Assembly: GCA_023935145.1 (NCBI GenBank)
Contig: CM043699.1
Span: 107,191,036-107,255,035, forward strand
Origin: Bretschneidera sinensis
Lineage: Eukaryota; Streptophyta; Magnoliopsida; Brassicales; Akaniaceae
DNA length: 64,000 nucleotides
Direction of reading: 5' to 3'
A program made the translations under genes and the position numbers. Shown here piece after piece: positions 23,131-34,379 of this stretch. How positions within the stretch are numbered: the stretch's first letter is position 1; every line of letters starts with the position of its first letter. The notes under the pieces were generated by a model. The model saw nothing but the letters and a program-made list of their open reading frames with translations, had not been told where the DNA came from and made no database searches.

Positions 23131-24365
23131 TGTGGACTGGGGTTCTAACCCAAGGGGGTGAATTAAGTTCTTAAAAACTTTTGCTAATTACTTGCAAGTT
23201 TATAAAAATAGTTAAACGCACAAGCATACAAACAAGTAATGTGCTTTAAGTAAAAGAGTTAAAGGAAGAGAAAGTGCAAACTCAGTTTATAGTGGTTCGA
23301 AAATATTGGATTCCTTCCGACCCTACGTCCACTCTCTTCAAGGAACTTTCTTGAAGTAACCCACTAAAACTTTTAGTCGTACAACTTCATGGGTGTTGTA
23401 CAAACCTTACAACCAATCATTTCCTCTCGGAAGCTAATCCCTTCCTCGCGGAAGCTAATCCCTTCCTCACGGAAGCTTACAAAGAAGTGCTTAATTCTAA
23501 ACACTCTAAGAGTTATTACAACTCTTTCCCCTTTACAATAAATGTGATTTACTATAAAGTAAATGGCAGAGAGATAGTAATGAATGCTTTTCCAAATGAA
23601 CAATATCTTTTTTTCAAGAATAAGCTTGAAGAATGGCTCAACAATAAAAAAAATTTCAAAGATTTTGAGAATTAATGAGAAAACTTATGAATTGAATGTA
23701 TAATCTTCTTGTTTTAAATGTTCATTGAAGTGGGTTTATATAGCTTTGAATCAATATGACTGTTAAACACTGACTTGGTAGGTTTGGTGCATTAAATGCT
23801 CAAGTCCCGAATCTCAAACGGTCATATTTTCGAATTACCAGTCGAATGGGTCCTTGTCCCAGTTGACTGGGTCAAGTGAAAAACTTCACTTTTAGGTTAT
23901 AGGGGAGAACCAGTAGATTGGGTCCTAAGCACTAGTCGACTAGGAACTCACTGTTCCAGTTGCCAGTCAACTGGGTGCTCTACACCAGTCGACTGGAGAC
24001 ATTTTGTCCCATACCCTAATCGACTGGTACATTGAGCCAGTCGACTGAGTTGCCCTTCAACCCATTTTTTCATGATTCAAAACTGTTTTTTGACTTAGAA
24101 GTATTTGAATTAATAGTTTTGTTAAAATCTTTTTGTAAAAAGAGCCATAGGATAAGCTAAGTACTTGAACATTAGAGATTTACAGTTGTTTTCAATATCT
24201 TAATACCAATTTTATATCTTCTGTCTTGTCTTGGCGCATGAAACTGGTTGAGTTCTTATATCTTGTTTTTTGGTTGAAAATTTTTACCGTTTAAACACTT
24301 AGATAAAACTGTTAGTACAATTAGAGTAGTGTTTTGTCATTATTAAAATTAAATAAGGGTCAACA
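23131..24365 (-). repeat. copia-2 5' LTR (1235 bp)
   Basis: It begins TGTTGACCC at 24365 and ends CCACA at 23131, two bases before the primer binding site TGGTATCAGAG (23118-23128). The palindrome cluster is at 23838-24050 and the TATA box TATATAAA at 23742-23735. A short direct repeat of GGAAGCTAATCCCTTCCT-type units lies at 23418-23475 in R/U5. Confidence 0.88.
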
Positions 24366-26357
24366 CTTTTTAATCTTTGTAGTTTTTCATCTCTTCATTT
24401 TTCTCTCTCCTTAAACTTTTTAAAAAAATTCTCCCTTGTTAAACACACACTTAGTACATGTGACAACACGTAAGAAGGAAACATTCAATATAAAAGGAGT
24501 GGGCTATGTCAACTTTTAATAGTAGTAAATTTTGTATCATGATCCTCCCAATTTGAAAATTGAAATTGAATCAAGTTTATGGTGTGATTGAATACCACAT
24601 CATCAAATGGTTCAAATTCAAATTTGTCATGATAACATCCAATCTCATCATGAACTTAACATCCATTTAAATTTTCAAATGAAAATGATCGTGATCCGTA
24701 AATCTTCGATATACAATAAGATATCTATTGTACATAAACCATTTATTTCAATCAAAAGTAATTTTCTCAATATTTTCAGTGGAGGAACACCCCAAATAGT
24801 CATCTATTTGTAGGACCCTACCAGTCAATTAATAATTGGGAACATCTATAAAAGGTAGATTGGTAAATTACCGTTTTATCCTTAAAAACCATTATTTGAT
24901 ATTGTGACATGGAGAAAGATGATTTTCATTGGCTACTGGTCCGGATGATCAAAATGAGGAGCTCTAAATCTTTACTGTTTTATAAACTCTATAAATTGTA
25001 ATCAATTACAAAAAGTCACCTTTAACCAAAAAGTAAGGAGATTGAACCAACCCCCTTTAATAAAGATATTTTCTCTCTCCATATTTTCAAAAGCTCTTTT
25101 GATTTTTTTTTATTCAAATCCGGAAGGAGACAATTCAATTGCTTTCCTCTCCTCTTTGGAAGTTTGAATATCATTCCAAACTCAAATCTCCTCACGAACG
25201 AAACCAGTAGAAACATCTTACATTACCGTACTCATTTAAGAAAAACAGTACATATAAATTGAGTCAAGTCTTATATTAAGGACTTTCTTTCCGCTGGAAA
25301 CTAAGGGCATTATTTATACAACTAATCGTTCATGTTGAATCCTAAAATCACAATAAGATGTGTATGAAATCACCTGGGATGGATAACAAATGGACATCAA
25401 TTTAATGAATATTGGAATGCTTATTAATATTTCTGCATACTCTCATTGGCAATGCCGTCAAAAGCATTTGCTAAGTTTTCATGTTAGCATAGAAGATTTA
25501 AATTTAATCAACAAGACTAACGAAACTCATCTCAGCTAAGTAATCCTCATGCATGCAACCATTTTGATGGCCGACTGTGATCAATCATGCACAAGCTTGG
25601 GTGTGCATTTTGTGTCTATGACAATGTGTAGCTTTGTGGTGACTTATTTAGGTTTCAAATAAATTTTTATGAAAAGTTATCAGAATATTTAAGATCTGAC
25701 TTCTTTCTCATATTGATGAGAGATGACCAAAATCCTACAGTTCACTGGTGTTACGGTGGAGGTGACCGCCCTGAACCCACACGACGGCAAATGTGGCTCT
25801 AGGCATGGAACTGTCTAGGGGCGGGACAACCCTTGACAGTACATATAAGCTCTAAGAGCTCAATTCCACGTACCAACAGCTCCCTTATATATAAGGAAGA
25901 TTGTTATGTGAGTGAAGAAGAATTAAGGGTACATTAGATCATAGATGTAAAAAAAAATCCGCCAGGCATTTAATATGTAAATCTATGTGGCTCATCAGAG
26001 AGTTGGTTAGATCCCACGCATCATCTTTTGTTTATGTTCAGTTTGAGACTAGTCATGGAACTACTTAGTTGTGTGGGTTTAAGATAGTTGTGTTTGATAA
26101 GTAAATTTCTGGTTTGAATTCATGTCTCTTCCTTCGTATGCTGCTTAAGACACACAAAATACTAATGAGACAAATAACACTAAAATGGAAAAGTGAAAAC
26201 TAGATAGCAGATGTTTAAGAACATCACATATATCTCGTACTAGATAAGATAATTAGTAATTCACATCTGCATCAGATAAAACTATTCAAAGAACTTATAC
26301 AGAGAAGAAAGACTATACACACTAACATAGAAATCAGCAACTCTTTCTACACATTGT
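24366..26357. other. Intergenic region left of acylphosphatase gene
   Basis: This is AT-rich unique sequence with no supported gene. The only unusual part is a GC-richer patch at 25745-25835 with a short open stretch that was not recognised. It includes the presumed 3' UTR side of the acylphosphatase gene, nearest 26357. Confidence 0.5.
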
Positions 26358-27596
26358 TCAAACCGTTTGTTTGCGCTGGAATCCAGTGCCAGGATCATCG
26401 CTGGAAGGGAAAACCTCGAGCCCAGTAACCATTGCATCAGGTGGACCACGGCGGCACCTCTGCTCCATCTCCTGGACAGCATCATGGCTCCCGGAGAAGA
26501 GAGCTTCCACAGAGCCATCTCTCCTGTTCCTTACCCAACCTTTCAGCCCCAACTGGTTGGCATTCTCCATTGTCCAGTTCCTATAAAACACACCCTGAAC
26601 CCTTCCTTTTACCACAACCCTCACCTGCACCACCAAAACCCAAAACCATATTACTCAGACATGGACAATTAATCAAAAGGGATAGTGATATTCAAAATTC
26701 TGCTTTTCACAATTGAAACCCTTTATCTAATGTGACTGTTTGATCTAAAAAGAACCCATTAATCAAACTAGGATAAAAAATCAAGGGAACAACCAAAACC
26801 AGTATCAAGCATGACTGATAAATAAATAAAAATTAAAAATTAGCCATAAATTCCAATTTTTCCAACATCTAACTCAATTCAAAATGTCTAAAACCACATG
26901 CAATTAAAACCCAGGTATCCAATTACTCACGCATGGACAATTAATCTAGAGAGAAGCATATCCAAACCAAAACCCTAATTTACCAAACATATTTCTTATT
27001 CTCCTGTGATTTGTGAATCTACAAAGAAGACCCATTGCTCACACTACAATGAAATATCAAAGGAAACAATCGAAACACATTATCAAACATGATTGACAAA
27101 CCTGCAAAAATCCATTAATCATTAACATTTCAACCATTTGGCTCAATTTAAAATCACATCAACCATTGAGTCGTAATCAATCAATTGAAGCCCCAAAACT
27201 CAAAACATAACAAAACCGCAAATTAGTCTCACAAGACTGATAATATCGACAGAAAAACGAAATACAGGTACGCACCGTTTTCGTAGAAGAGGACTGAGAT
27301 GAGTCAGCCGCAGCTTGAGGAGTGGTCATGGAGGACAGAGGAGGTGAACGAGGTTCGAGCACAGAGCGAAGAGAAGGATGAGTAAGAGAAACACGAGAGC
27401 AAATCGAAAGAGGAGAATGAAGAGAATGAGGGTAATGATTCAGGAGATTGGGGAGCCTATGAGGACTATCAGCATGATTTTTGTTGGTACATAATTTGTT
27501 AATTGGAAGCTTCTTCTTCCGAGATATGAGGAATCTGGTAGTTCTGCGTTGGTGGGTGATTAGTGACCTCAGTGGTGGTGGAAAGATTGATGCCAT
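26358..27596 (-). CDS. Acylphosphatase, two exons, probable plastid form
   Basis: Acylphosphatase (EC 3.6.1.7) hydrolyses the carboxyl-phosphate bond of acyl phosphates. Exon 1 is 27276-27596 and exon 2 is 26358-26624, giving 195 residues. The intron (26625-27275) runs from GTGCGT to GTGCAG in phase 0 and restores the KTVRVVVKGRVQGV start known in plant acylphosphatases. The catalytic Arg lies in GRVQGVFYR (Arg122) and the catalytic Asn in GWVRNRRDG (Asn140), 18 residues apart as in the family. The first about 90 residues are Ser/Arg/His-rich with almost no acid, like a plastid transit peptide. An in-frame Met at residue 90 would give a 106-residue form of usual size. It appears intact. Confidence 0.93.
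26625..27275 (-). other. Intron of acylphosphatase gene
   Basis: This 651-bp AT-rich phase-0 intron is bounded by GT at 27275 and AG at 26625 on the minus strand. Joining the exons gives a family-typical sequence across the junction, which supports the boundaries. Confidence 0.85.
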
Positions 27597-27905
27597 TGGA
27601 TCTTAGTTTGACTTGCCTCGTATTTATTGATGGAGAATTGGAATTAAATTCCGTCGCAGTACTATTCAACAAGAAGAATCGGATACGGCATTCCCGAGGT
27701 TCTGATTCACGTTTTTGTTGGAAATTGCTTCACATATATTATGTAGTATGTTATAGTTAGTATGTTATAGTAACTGGCTTCTTTTTAGCTTATGGAGAAA
27801 AAGGTTGTTTATAAAAATAAAAAAAATTGTTGCGGCTCTTAAAGATTTTACAAATATCACAATTTACTGTTGAGTTTTAATTTGTGTTTATTGAAACTTT
27901 GACAG
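27597..27905. other. Region upstream of acylphosphatase gene
   Basis: This holds the 5' UTR and promoter side of the minus-strand gene. It includes a 15-bp direct repeat, AGTATGTTATAGTTA-like, at about 27745-27775. No clear TATA box was fixed and no other gene is seen. Confidence 0.45.
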
Positions 27906-27906
27906 T

Positions 27907-28318
27907 TAGGGATGATAATTTTACCTTTACTCGTTAGCTACCCGTAAAATCCAATTCTCATAGAAAGGGTTTGGAGATCAATTTTTTTCCAATAAATCAA
28001 GGGCAGGTAAAAAAATTAAAATACCCATTGGATACGGGAATAAGTGCGAGGAGAGTAGTATCTAACCCAATAAAATTTTATCATATATATATATATATAT
28101 ATATTATCTAATTAAGGGATTGTATTATTTTATTTGTCATTTTTTAGTCATTTTATGTTTTTTGGGATGTAGTTGTTGGACATGTGAAACATAATGATAA
28201 GTTTTCTTATTTAGTTTAAATAATTTTTTTATTAAATAAAACATGTATGGATTACTCAACTGGTACAGATACCCGTACCCGTGATGAGGATTGAGGAAGG
28301 GTTTATATACCGGCCAGG
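27907..28318. mobile_element. hAT-like small element or fragment
   Basis: It starts TAGGGATGATAATTTTACC, like the ends of Ac/hAT non-autonomous elements, and carries the typical ACCCGTACCCG repeats in both directions (27950 and 28268). A (TA)n run lies at 28085-28103. There is no coding capacity, and the right terminus is not clean. Confidence 0.45.
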
Positions 28319-28645
28319 TAGGGATGGTCGCGAGTCGAGCTACTCGCAAGCAGCTTGTAACGTGGCTCGTGGAGACTTGACTTGCGCCGATATTATCGAG
28401 TTACGAGCTGAGCTTGAGTTTTGAGTCAGGCTCGTTTCATCAAACGAGTCAAGTTCGAACAATGACAAGTTTGACTCGTAAGTTGACTTGATTATAATTT
28501 TTTATTTTAATTTTAAGTTATTGTTTTTTATTAAATATTTATAGTTTTATTATATATTATTTTTTATTTTATAAATGAATTCGTTAAGTTCGAACTCGAG
28601 CTCAAGCTCGTCTGAGCTAAAGTTACATCCGAGTTTAGATCTTGA
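28319..28645. mobile_element. Second hAT-like small element or fragment
   Basis: It starts TAGGGATGGTCGCGAGTCGAG and is rich in GAGTCGAGCT/GAGCTCGA inverted motifs, at 28325-28350 on the left and at 28588-28625 on the right. This is the usual make-up of small non-coding hAT relatives. The right end and target duplication were not resolved. Confidence 0.4.
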
Positions 28646-29420
28646 TATTACAAAGATTTCAATAAAAAAAAAATCAAAAATCAGAGAATACTAAAAAGCA
28701 AAAAGGACCAATTAATCTCATCATAAATTACCTTAAGTAATATTTATTCCTTCTTTTATAATTAACTAAATATTTATTCATTACAACTATAGAATCCAAA
28801 ACTCACTATTATATCTAGCTTCATCATTACACTGAACATTGAGAAATGCTGGGTCAAATTCTTGATTTTCAAATGTTGTGGTGCAAATGAATCAGAATGG
28901 AAGCACATCAAGGAAGATAAGGAATTGGGTAAAAGAAAACATTTTTCTTTTTGGGTGATAAATTGAGGTTAATTTGGGTGCTACTTACTTGTGTGTATGT
29001 GAGAAGTTTGTGCCTAATAAACTTCTCTGTTGTCCTATTTATATGCCAAAGCAAGAGATGTAGTTAAGGGAAGTTTGACAATGTTTCACTTAATTGGATA
29101 ATGAAAATCTTTCCTTTTTAGAAGTTTACAATCTTCTCTACTTTAGAAACTTCAAAATGGGAGTGATTTATGGAGTGATTATTTTTCTTTTCTTTTTTTG
29201 TTATTGGGTTATTATTTTTCTTAATCCAAGTTATGTATTAGAGGAAAAATCTCACTCCCCTTCACATACCATTTTTCCTTCTTTTGTTTGCCATACATTT
29301 ATTGTTTCTTATACTACTAGTATATTATAATATTTTCTTCTATAACAAAGATTATGATGTAATGTTAGAAAGGAAAAAAAAAAATGAGCTCTTCAAAAAC
29401 TAAGTTGGAAATCTGCCAAT
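28646..29420. other. AT-rich intergenic stretch
   Basis: No gene is supported; there is a short hydrophobic open stretch at 29094-29330 with no family resemblance. Confidence 0.45.
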
Positions 29421-29520
29421 AAGGTTTTAGTTCAATGGTTAAAGTTGAGACCTTAGATCAAGGTCTCATGTCTGAGTGGTGTGTACGTGTGTTTTATTAA
29501 TAAAAAAATATTGAAAATCA
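29421..29520 (+). mobile_element. Possible tRNA-derived SINE
   Basis: The stretch TTAGTTCAATGGTTAAAG followed about 30 bases later by GGTCTCATGTCTGA resembles degenerate polymerase III A and B boxes as in plant SINEs, with an A/T-rich tail at 29495-29515. No matching copy or duplication was found in the window. Confidence 0.35.
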
Positions 29521-29906
29521 ACACAATCCTCTTGTCTTAAGAAATAATTATAAAAAAAACATTTTTTTTTTACAGTTATAAAGCGATGATAATTGTTAAA
29601 GATGATGAATTTCGTATAAATTGGTTTTCTTGATTAGTCGTCAGATTGGAATTTTTGTGTATTTTGATGAACGGGATCCTGATTCTTCTAAACTCAGTTG
29701 ATGTTGTAACCACGAAGTGTTTGAAATTTGGACTCAATGACTACTATTTGTTTTAACTCATAGGACATGCCGGTTGGTGGCTGTTGTTCTTTGTAATGAA
29801 TCCTAATCTTCCTCGAATCAAGTGAATTGTTACTAGAAATTACGAGTAATCTCATAAATGTTCGTATATCATTCCTGCCAAATAATTTGTCAATTATATC
29901 AAATCT

Positions 29907-30205
29907 TGTAAACTGAGGTTCAAACCTAAGAAGAGGTGAATTGGGTTTTAAAAACTTTTGATGATTAACTTGCAAGTTTTTAGCAGTTAAATACACAAAA
30001 CATCTAGTCAAATAATATGCTTGAAAGTAAAAAGTTTAAGGAAGAGAAAGTGCAAACTCCGTTTATAGTGGTTTGGCAATATCAGATTTCTTCCAACCCT
30101 ACATCCACTTTTTTCAATGAACCTCCTTGAAGTAATCCACTAAAACTTTAGTCGTACAACTTTACAGGTGTTGTACAAACCTTACAACCAATCCTTTCCT
30201 CATGA
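29907..30205 (-). repeat. copia-3 3' LTR remnant (outer 300 bp)
   Basis: It matches 34380-34680 of the 5' LTR, including the AGTGCAAACTCCG and GTCCACT..CTTCAA stretches. It is joined directly to an RT fragment at about 30210, so the deletion removed U3, the TATA box and everything up to RT. Confidence 0.85.
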
Positions 30206-31275
30206 GTGTTGTACACATAGATTCATTAGTAGCAAAATTTTGTGAGTTTTTGTGAAGAGGGTTGTGTCTTTGCTCTTGGAGCTTGCTTCAACCTATAGAG
30301 AGCTTTAGATAGCTTATAAACATGATTTGGAAGACTAGGATTTTTAAATCCAAGAGGTTTCTCAACATACACCTCTTCTTCTATAAAGCCCTTTAAAAAT
30401 GTATTTTTTACATCCATTTGAAATAGCTTAAACTTATTAAAGCAAGTAAATGATAATAGCATATGAATAGCTTCTAATCTAGCTAAAAGAGCATAGGTCT
30501 CATCAAAATCTATTCCTTCTTGATTATATCCCTTAGCAACTAGTCCAACCTTGTTCGTAGTTACTATTCTATTTTCATCCTTCTTATTTCTAAATACTCA
30601 TTTAGTTCCTATTAAAGTGTGATTCTTTGATCTAGGAACTAGATTCCATACTTTGTTTCTTTCAAATTGATTTATTTCTTCTTGCATAGCATTTATCCAG
30701 TCAACATCTTTATCGGCTTCTACAAACGTCTTAAGTTCTACTTGAGATAAATAAGCTACACAATTGCAAATATTTCTAATAGATGAACGAGTTCTTACCC
30801 CTTGTGAAGGATTATCAATCACTTGATCGATTGGATGATAATTCACATACCTATAATCTTTGGGAAGACTATCATCTTGTTGACTTGTAGATGGTTGATC
30901 AAGCTTGAGAACATCTACCTCTTGACTTGCTTGAGGTTGGCTCTTCTTCGAGTCAACAATGGGAGTAGGTGTTTCCATTCTTGGAATAAAATCTGCATCA
31001 TCATTACAAGAGACTATTCTACTACTAATTGGGTTAGACTCATCAAATGCCACATGTATGAATTCTTCAACCACTAGAGTTCTTTTGTTAAAAACTCTAT
31101 AAGTTTTACTAGAGGTTGAATGTCCTAAGAATATCTCTTCATTGGTCCTTGAGTCAAATTTAGGCAAGTTACTTTTATTGTTATTTAGGATAAAGCATTT
31201 ATAACCAAAGGCATGAAAATAAGAGATATTAGGCTTTCTACATTTCCATAATTCATATGGAGTTTTATTTAGCAT
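30206..31275 (-). pseudogene. copia-3 reverse transcriptase remnant
   Basis: 31275-30598 reads from PYELWKCRKP through the IFLGHSTSSKTYRV linker to WNLVPRSKNH and GTK. Then stops follow, and MDVKNTFLKGF to LKQAPRA at 30226-30462. Two short deletions follow: one removes the AWYERL..FLI stretch and one removes the YVDD catalytic segment, compared with copia-1 (1195-1345). The enzyme cannot work. Confidence 0.85.
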
Positions 31276-31960
31276 AGGCCTAATTAATACTTTATTTAAA
31301 ACATAGCAAGAAGTCTATACGGCTTCCGTCCAAAATTATTTTGGCAAACTATTTTCACAAAGCATTGTTCTTGCAAATTCTTCTAGAACTCTATTTTTCC
31401 TCTCAACAACTCCATTTTGTTAAGGAGTTCTAGGTGCTGAAAATTTGTAATCAATTCCATTTTCATCACAAAATTTTGAAAAGCTTTGGCTTTCAAATTC
31501 CTTTCCATGATTACTTCTTATACTACAAATAAAAATTTATTTTTCATTTTGAATCTTTTTACAAAAGTTCACAAATCTTTTGTAAGCAATAAAAATAACA
31601 AAAGTATATCTTGAATAGTCATCAACAATAACAAGAACATATTGATGGCCACATAGACTTATGGTACTTATTGGACCAAATAAGTCCATATGTAGAAGTT
31701 CCAATGGTCTAGTAGTTGAGACTATATTTTTTTTATTTGAAAGAAATTCTAGTTTGTTTTCCCATTTGACAAGCATCACACACTTTGTCTTTTTGAAATT
31801 TGATCTTTGGAAGTCCAATGACTAAATCTTTTCTTGAAATGATTTTAAGAAAATCCATATTCACATAGTCAAGTCTTCTATGCCATAGCCATGGGTTTTC
31901 ACTAAATGCGGGAAAACATTTTTCATTTTCCGAATGCAAAGATTTTAAATCAACTATATA
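31276..31960 (-). pseudogene. copia-3 integrase
   Basis: The finger WLWHRRLDYVN has the second metal-binding His changed to Tyr (HRRLGHVN in relatives); CDACQMGKQ follows. The core starts LLHMDLFGP (Asp present) at 31540-31700; the SIRS.HGKE region has lost its Asp through GAT to AAT (31510). PQQNG and ERKN are recognisable with a stop at about 31420. It is spread over several frames. Confidence 0.83.
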
Positions 31961-32290
31961 GATATTTTTGTGTCTATGGCCAACAAACTTGATCTTGTTA
32001 CTCTTGATGTCTATAACTAAACAATGAGAGGTTTTAAATATGGTTTTGCTTCCTTTGTTACATAGTTGAGTAATACTAAACAAATTCGGCTTAAGGCCTT
32101 GCACATATAATACATGATCAATGGTTGAGAAATTGTTACTAACTTTTTCATGCCCGACGATCTTTATCTTTATGTTATCTCCAATGGTGACATGTTCGCC
32201 ATCCCTTAGAATTAGCTCTTTGAACATGCTTTTATCACCGGTCATGTGCTTTGAGCATCCACTATCAAGGTACCAAAAGTTACATTTTTC
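31960..32290 (-). pseudogene. copia-3 aspartic protease region
   Basis: WYLDSGCSKHMTGDKSMF is readable at about 32225-32270 with D-S-G intact. The 170-codon frame 31733-32245 continues without stops through the protease body into the integrase finger. Confidence 0.8.
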
Positions 32291-32308
32291 CTTGGTGTGG
32301 AAACATAT

Positions 32309-34324
32309 CTACATTACACAAAGATACACAATTGCACTCTTAAGCACCGAAAATTTCTTGGGTCCTTTGGGGTTAGTTTTAGAAAATATGGTTCTTTTAA
32401 GAACCCATACTTTCTTAACATTATAAGGTGTTCTATAATTATAGATATGTTGATGATGCATAATCCTAGGATAATAGTTATTGAAATTTCTAGGATTTCT
32501 TAACTGTGCATGTCTATAGTTCCTTGGATAAGCATGCCTAGGACACATGTTTCTATGATTAAAGTTATGAACATGCATGTTATTACTAGGAAATGTATGA
32601 TGGTAGCTCCTAGGATTTACACTTGTGGTGTGAGCGTATATATTATTTCTAGAATATATATGATGGTAATTCCTAGGATATTCATGTGTAGTGTGCAACA
32701 TATTATCTCTAGGATGCACATGATGGTTACTCCTAGGATGTGTATTTCTAGTATATGTATTTCTTGAATGATCATTCCTAGTATTTTCATTTCTTAAGTG
32801 AGCATACATATATGCATGAGTATTTCTAGAATGCTTAATTCTAGTATATGTATTAGAATTTAAATTCTCATTCTTAGACCTACTAGCATCTATTGAATGA
32901 GTACTTTTAATCTTGCTAGAGGTCGGGAAGTGGAGGCTTCATTCAAACATGATGTTTTCATAAAAAAAAGTCTCTTTAGACTTTTGCTTGCCCAATGGAG
33001 AATAACCTAAGCCAGATTTTCCTCCATTTAACTTTTGGCTAGATAACACTTCATCTAGCTTTTCTTTTCCAAGCCTGAGTCTAGATATAGTGTTATTCAA
33101 ATCCATTATTTTCTTCTTTAAAATATCATTTTTATTCTTTAGAAAATCTTGTGAAGAGTTATAAAGCATTAAAGATGGTTTTTCTTTTTCTTCCTTTAAG
33201 TCCTCCATCTCTTTATAAAGAGATAAACTTTCTTCTTAAGAGCTATATTTCTAGAATCGAATTTCTTCAATTCTTCATGCATCTCCTTTATAACTTTAAT
33301 TAACTCTTAACAACTACTAACAATGTTATTATTAGAAAGGGAAGAAGTTGATACCTCATTCTCATCGTCGATTGCCATTAAGCATAGGTTAGCAATCTCC
33401 TCGTATCCAACTTCATTGTCCGAAGTTTCTTCCTCTTCGTCATCACTCCATGTGGTTGCAATCATAGCTTTCTTTTTTGGAGTGAAATCCCTTGTGTAAG
33501 GTTTCTTGCTCTTTTTCAAGAACTTGTGAAACCTTTTAGTGATTAAGGTAATCTCACCATCTTCTTTGCTGCTCTCATTCTCCTCTTCTTTTTCTTCCTC
33601 TTTGTTACTTGTAGAGGCCTGTAGAACAATCATATTTTTCTTCTTCTCATCATCATTGACAATGGGATTCATTTCCTCCATATTGTATGTCAATAGTGAT
33701 CCGAGAAGTGTTTCAACATCAAGTTTGTCGAGATTTTTGGCATTCTGATGGCCATCTTCTTTACTTTCCAAGTGGATGGCATAGACCTTAAGATCTTTCT
33801 TATTAGTTCAAACTCCTCAATGTTCCTACTAAGAAGCTTTAAGCCGTTAACAATAGTGGTGAAACATGAGTGCATTTGAGAAATTGTTTCGTTATGAGAC
33901 ATTTTGAAAGATTCATACTCGGACACTAGCATATAGATTTTTGATTTTTTAACTTCGATAATGCCCTCATATGTGACTTGTAGTTTGTCCAAATCTCCTT
34001 AGCTGAAACACATGCAGAAACTTAATTATACTCAGAGATATCTAAAGCACAATGTAAAATACTAGTGGCTCTGCTATTTAGAGTCATCATTCTACAAGCC
34101 TCTTCATTGAACTCGGTTTTGAGTTTAGGCATTGTATAATTGATTTCTCCAATAGTTATTTCCTTTGTAACAATTCTAGGTCATTCCTCAATGACTCTCC
34201 ATAGATTGTAATCTTGTCTTTCGACAACTATTTTCATTCTATTTTTCTAATAGTTATAGTTGGAGCCATTGAATAAAGGAGACCTAGTATAGGAATACCC
34301 TTCGGTATAGATATTTGATGCCAT
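32309..34324 (-). pseudogene. copia-3 gag lacking the zinc knuckle
   Basis: The start is ATG at 34322-34324 (MASNIYTEG). The N-terminus has a TAG (about 34247) for Trp and a TGA (about 34186) at the same codon as in copia-2. The UBN2-type part is in 33690-33992. Where copia-1 and copia-2 have the CCHC knuckle, about 115 bases are missing at about 33475 and the frame stays open (KPYTRDFTPKKKAMIATTW). The His/Asn/Tyr-rich tract is at 32420-32809. Confidence 0.83.
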
Positions 34325-34379
34325 CGGATCAACTCAATGATTTTAAGCTTAAAATTGAGTACGAAGCTTTGATACCAAT

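Larger units (their letters stand above)
15082..24365 (-). mobile_element. copia-2: Ty1/copia element of the copia-1 family, disrupted
   Basis: This is a minus-strand copia element read right to left: 5' LTR 23131-24365, primer binding site, gag, protease, integrase, RT with an internal duplication, RNase H, then a palindrome cluster with TATA box and a 3' accessory ORF. The gypsy element at 6588-15081 cuts that ORF at its stop codon, so the 3' LTR lies left of the window. The outer end TGTTGACCC is at 24365. Stops occur throughout. It is the oldest member of the nest by position. Confidence 0.9.

Noticed and set aside
25745..25835. GC-richer patch reading VTVEVTALNPHDGKCG
   Set aside because: Short, ends in a stop, no family recognised and no RNA gene structure identified.
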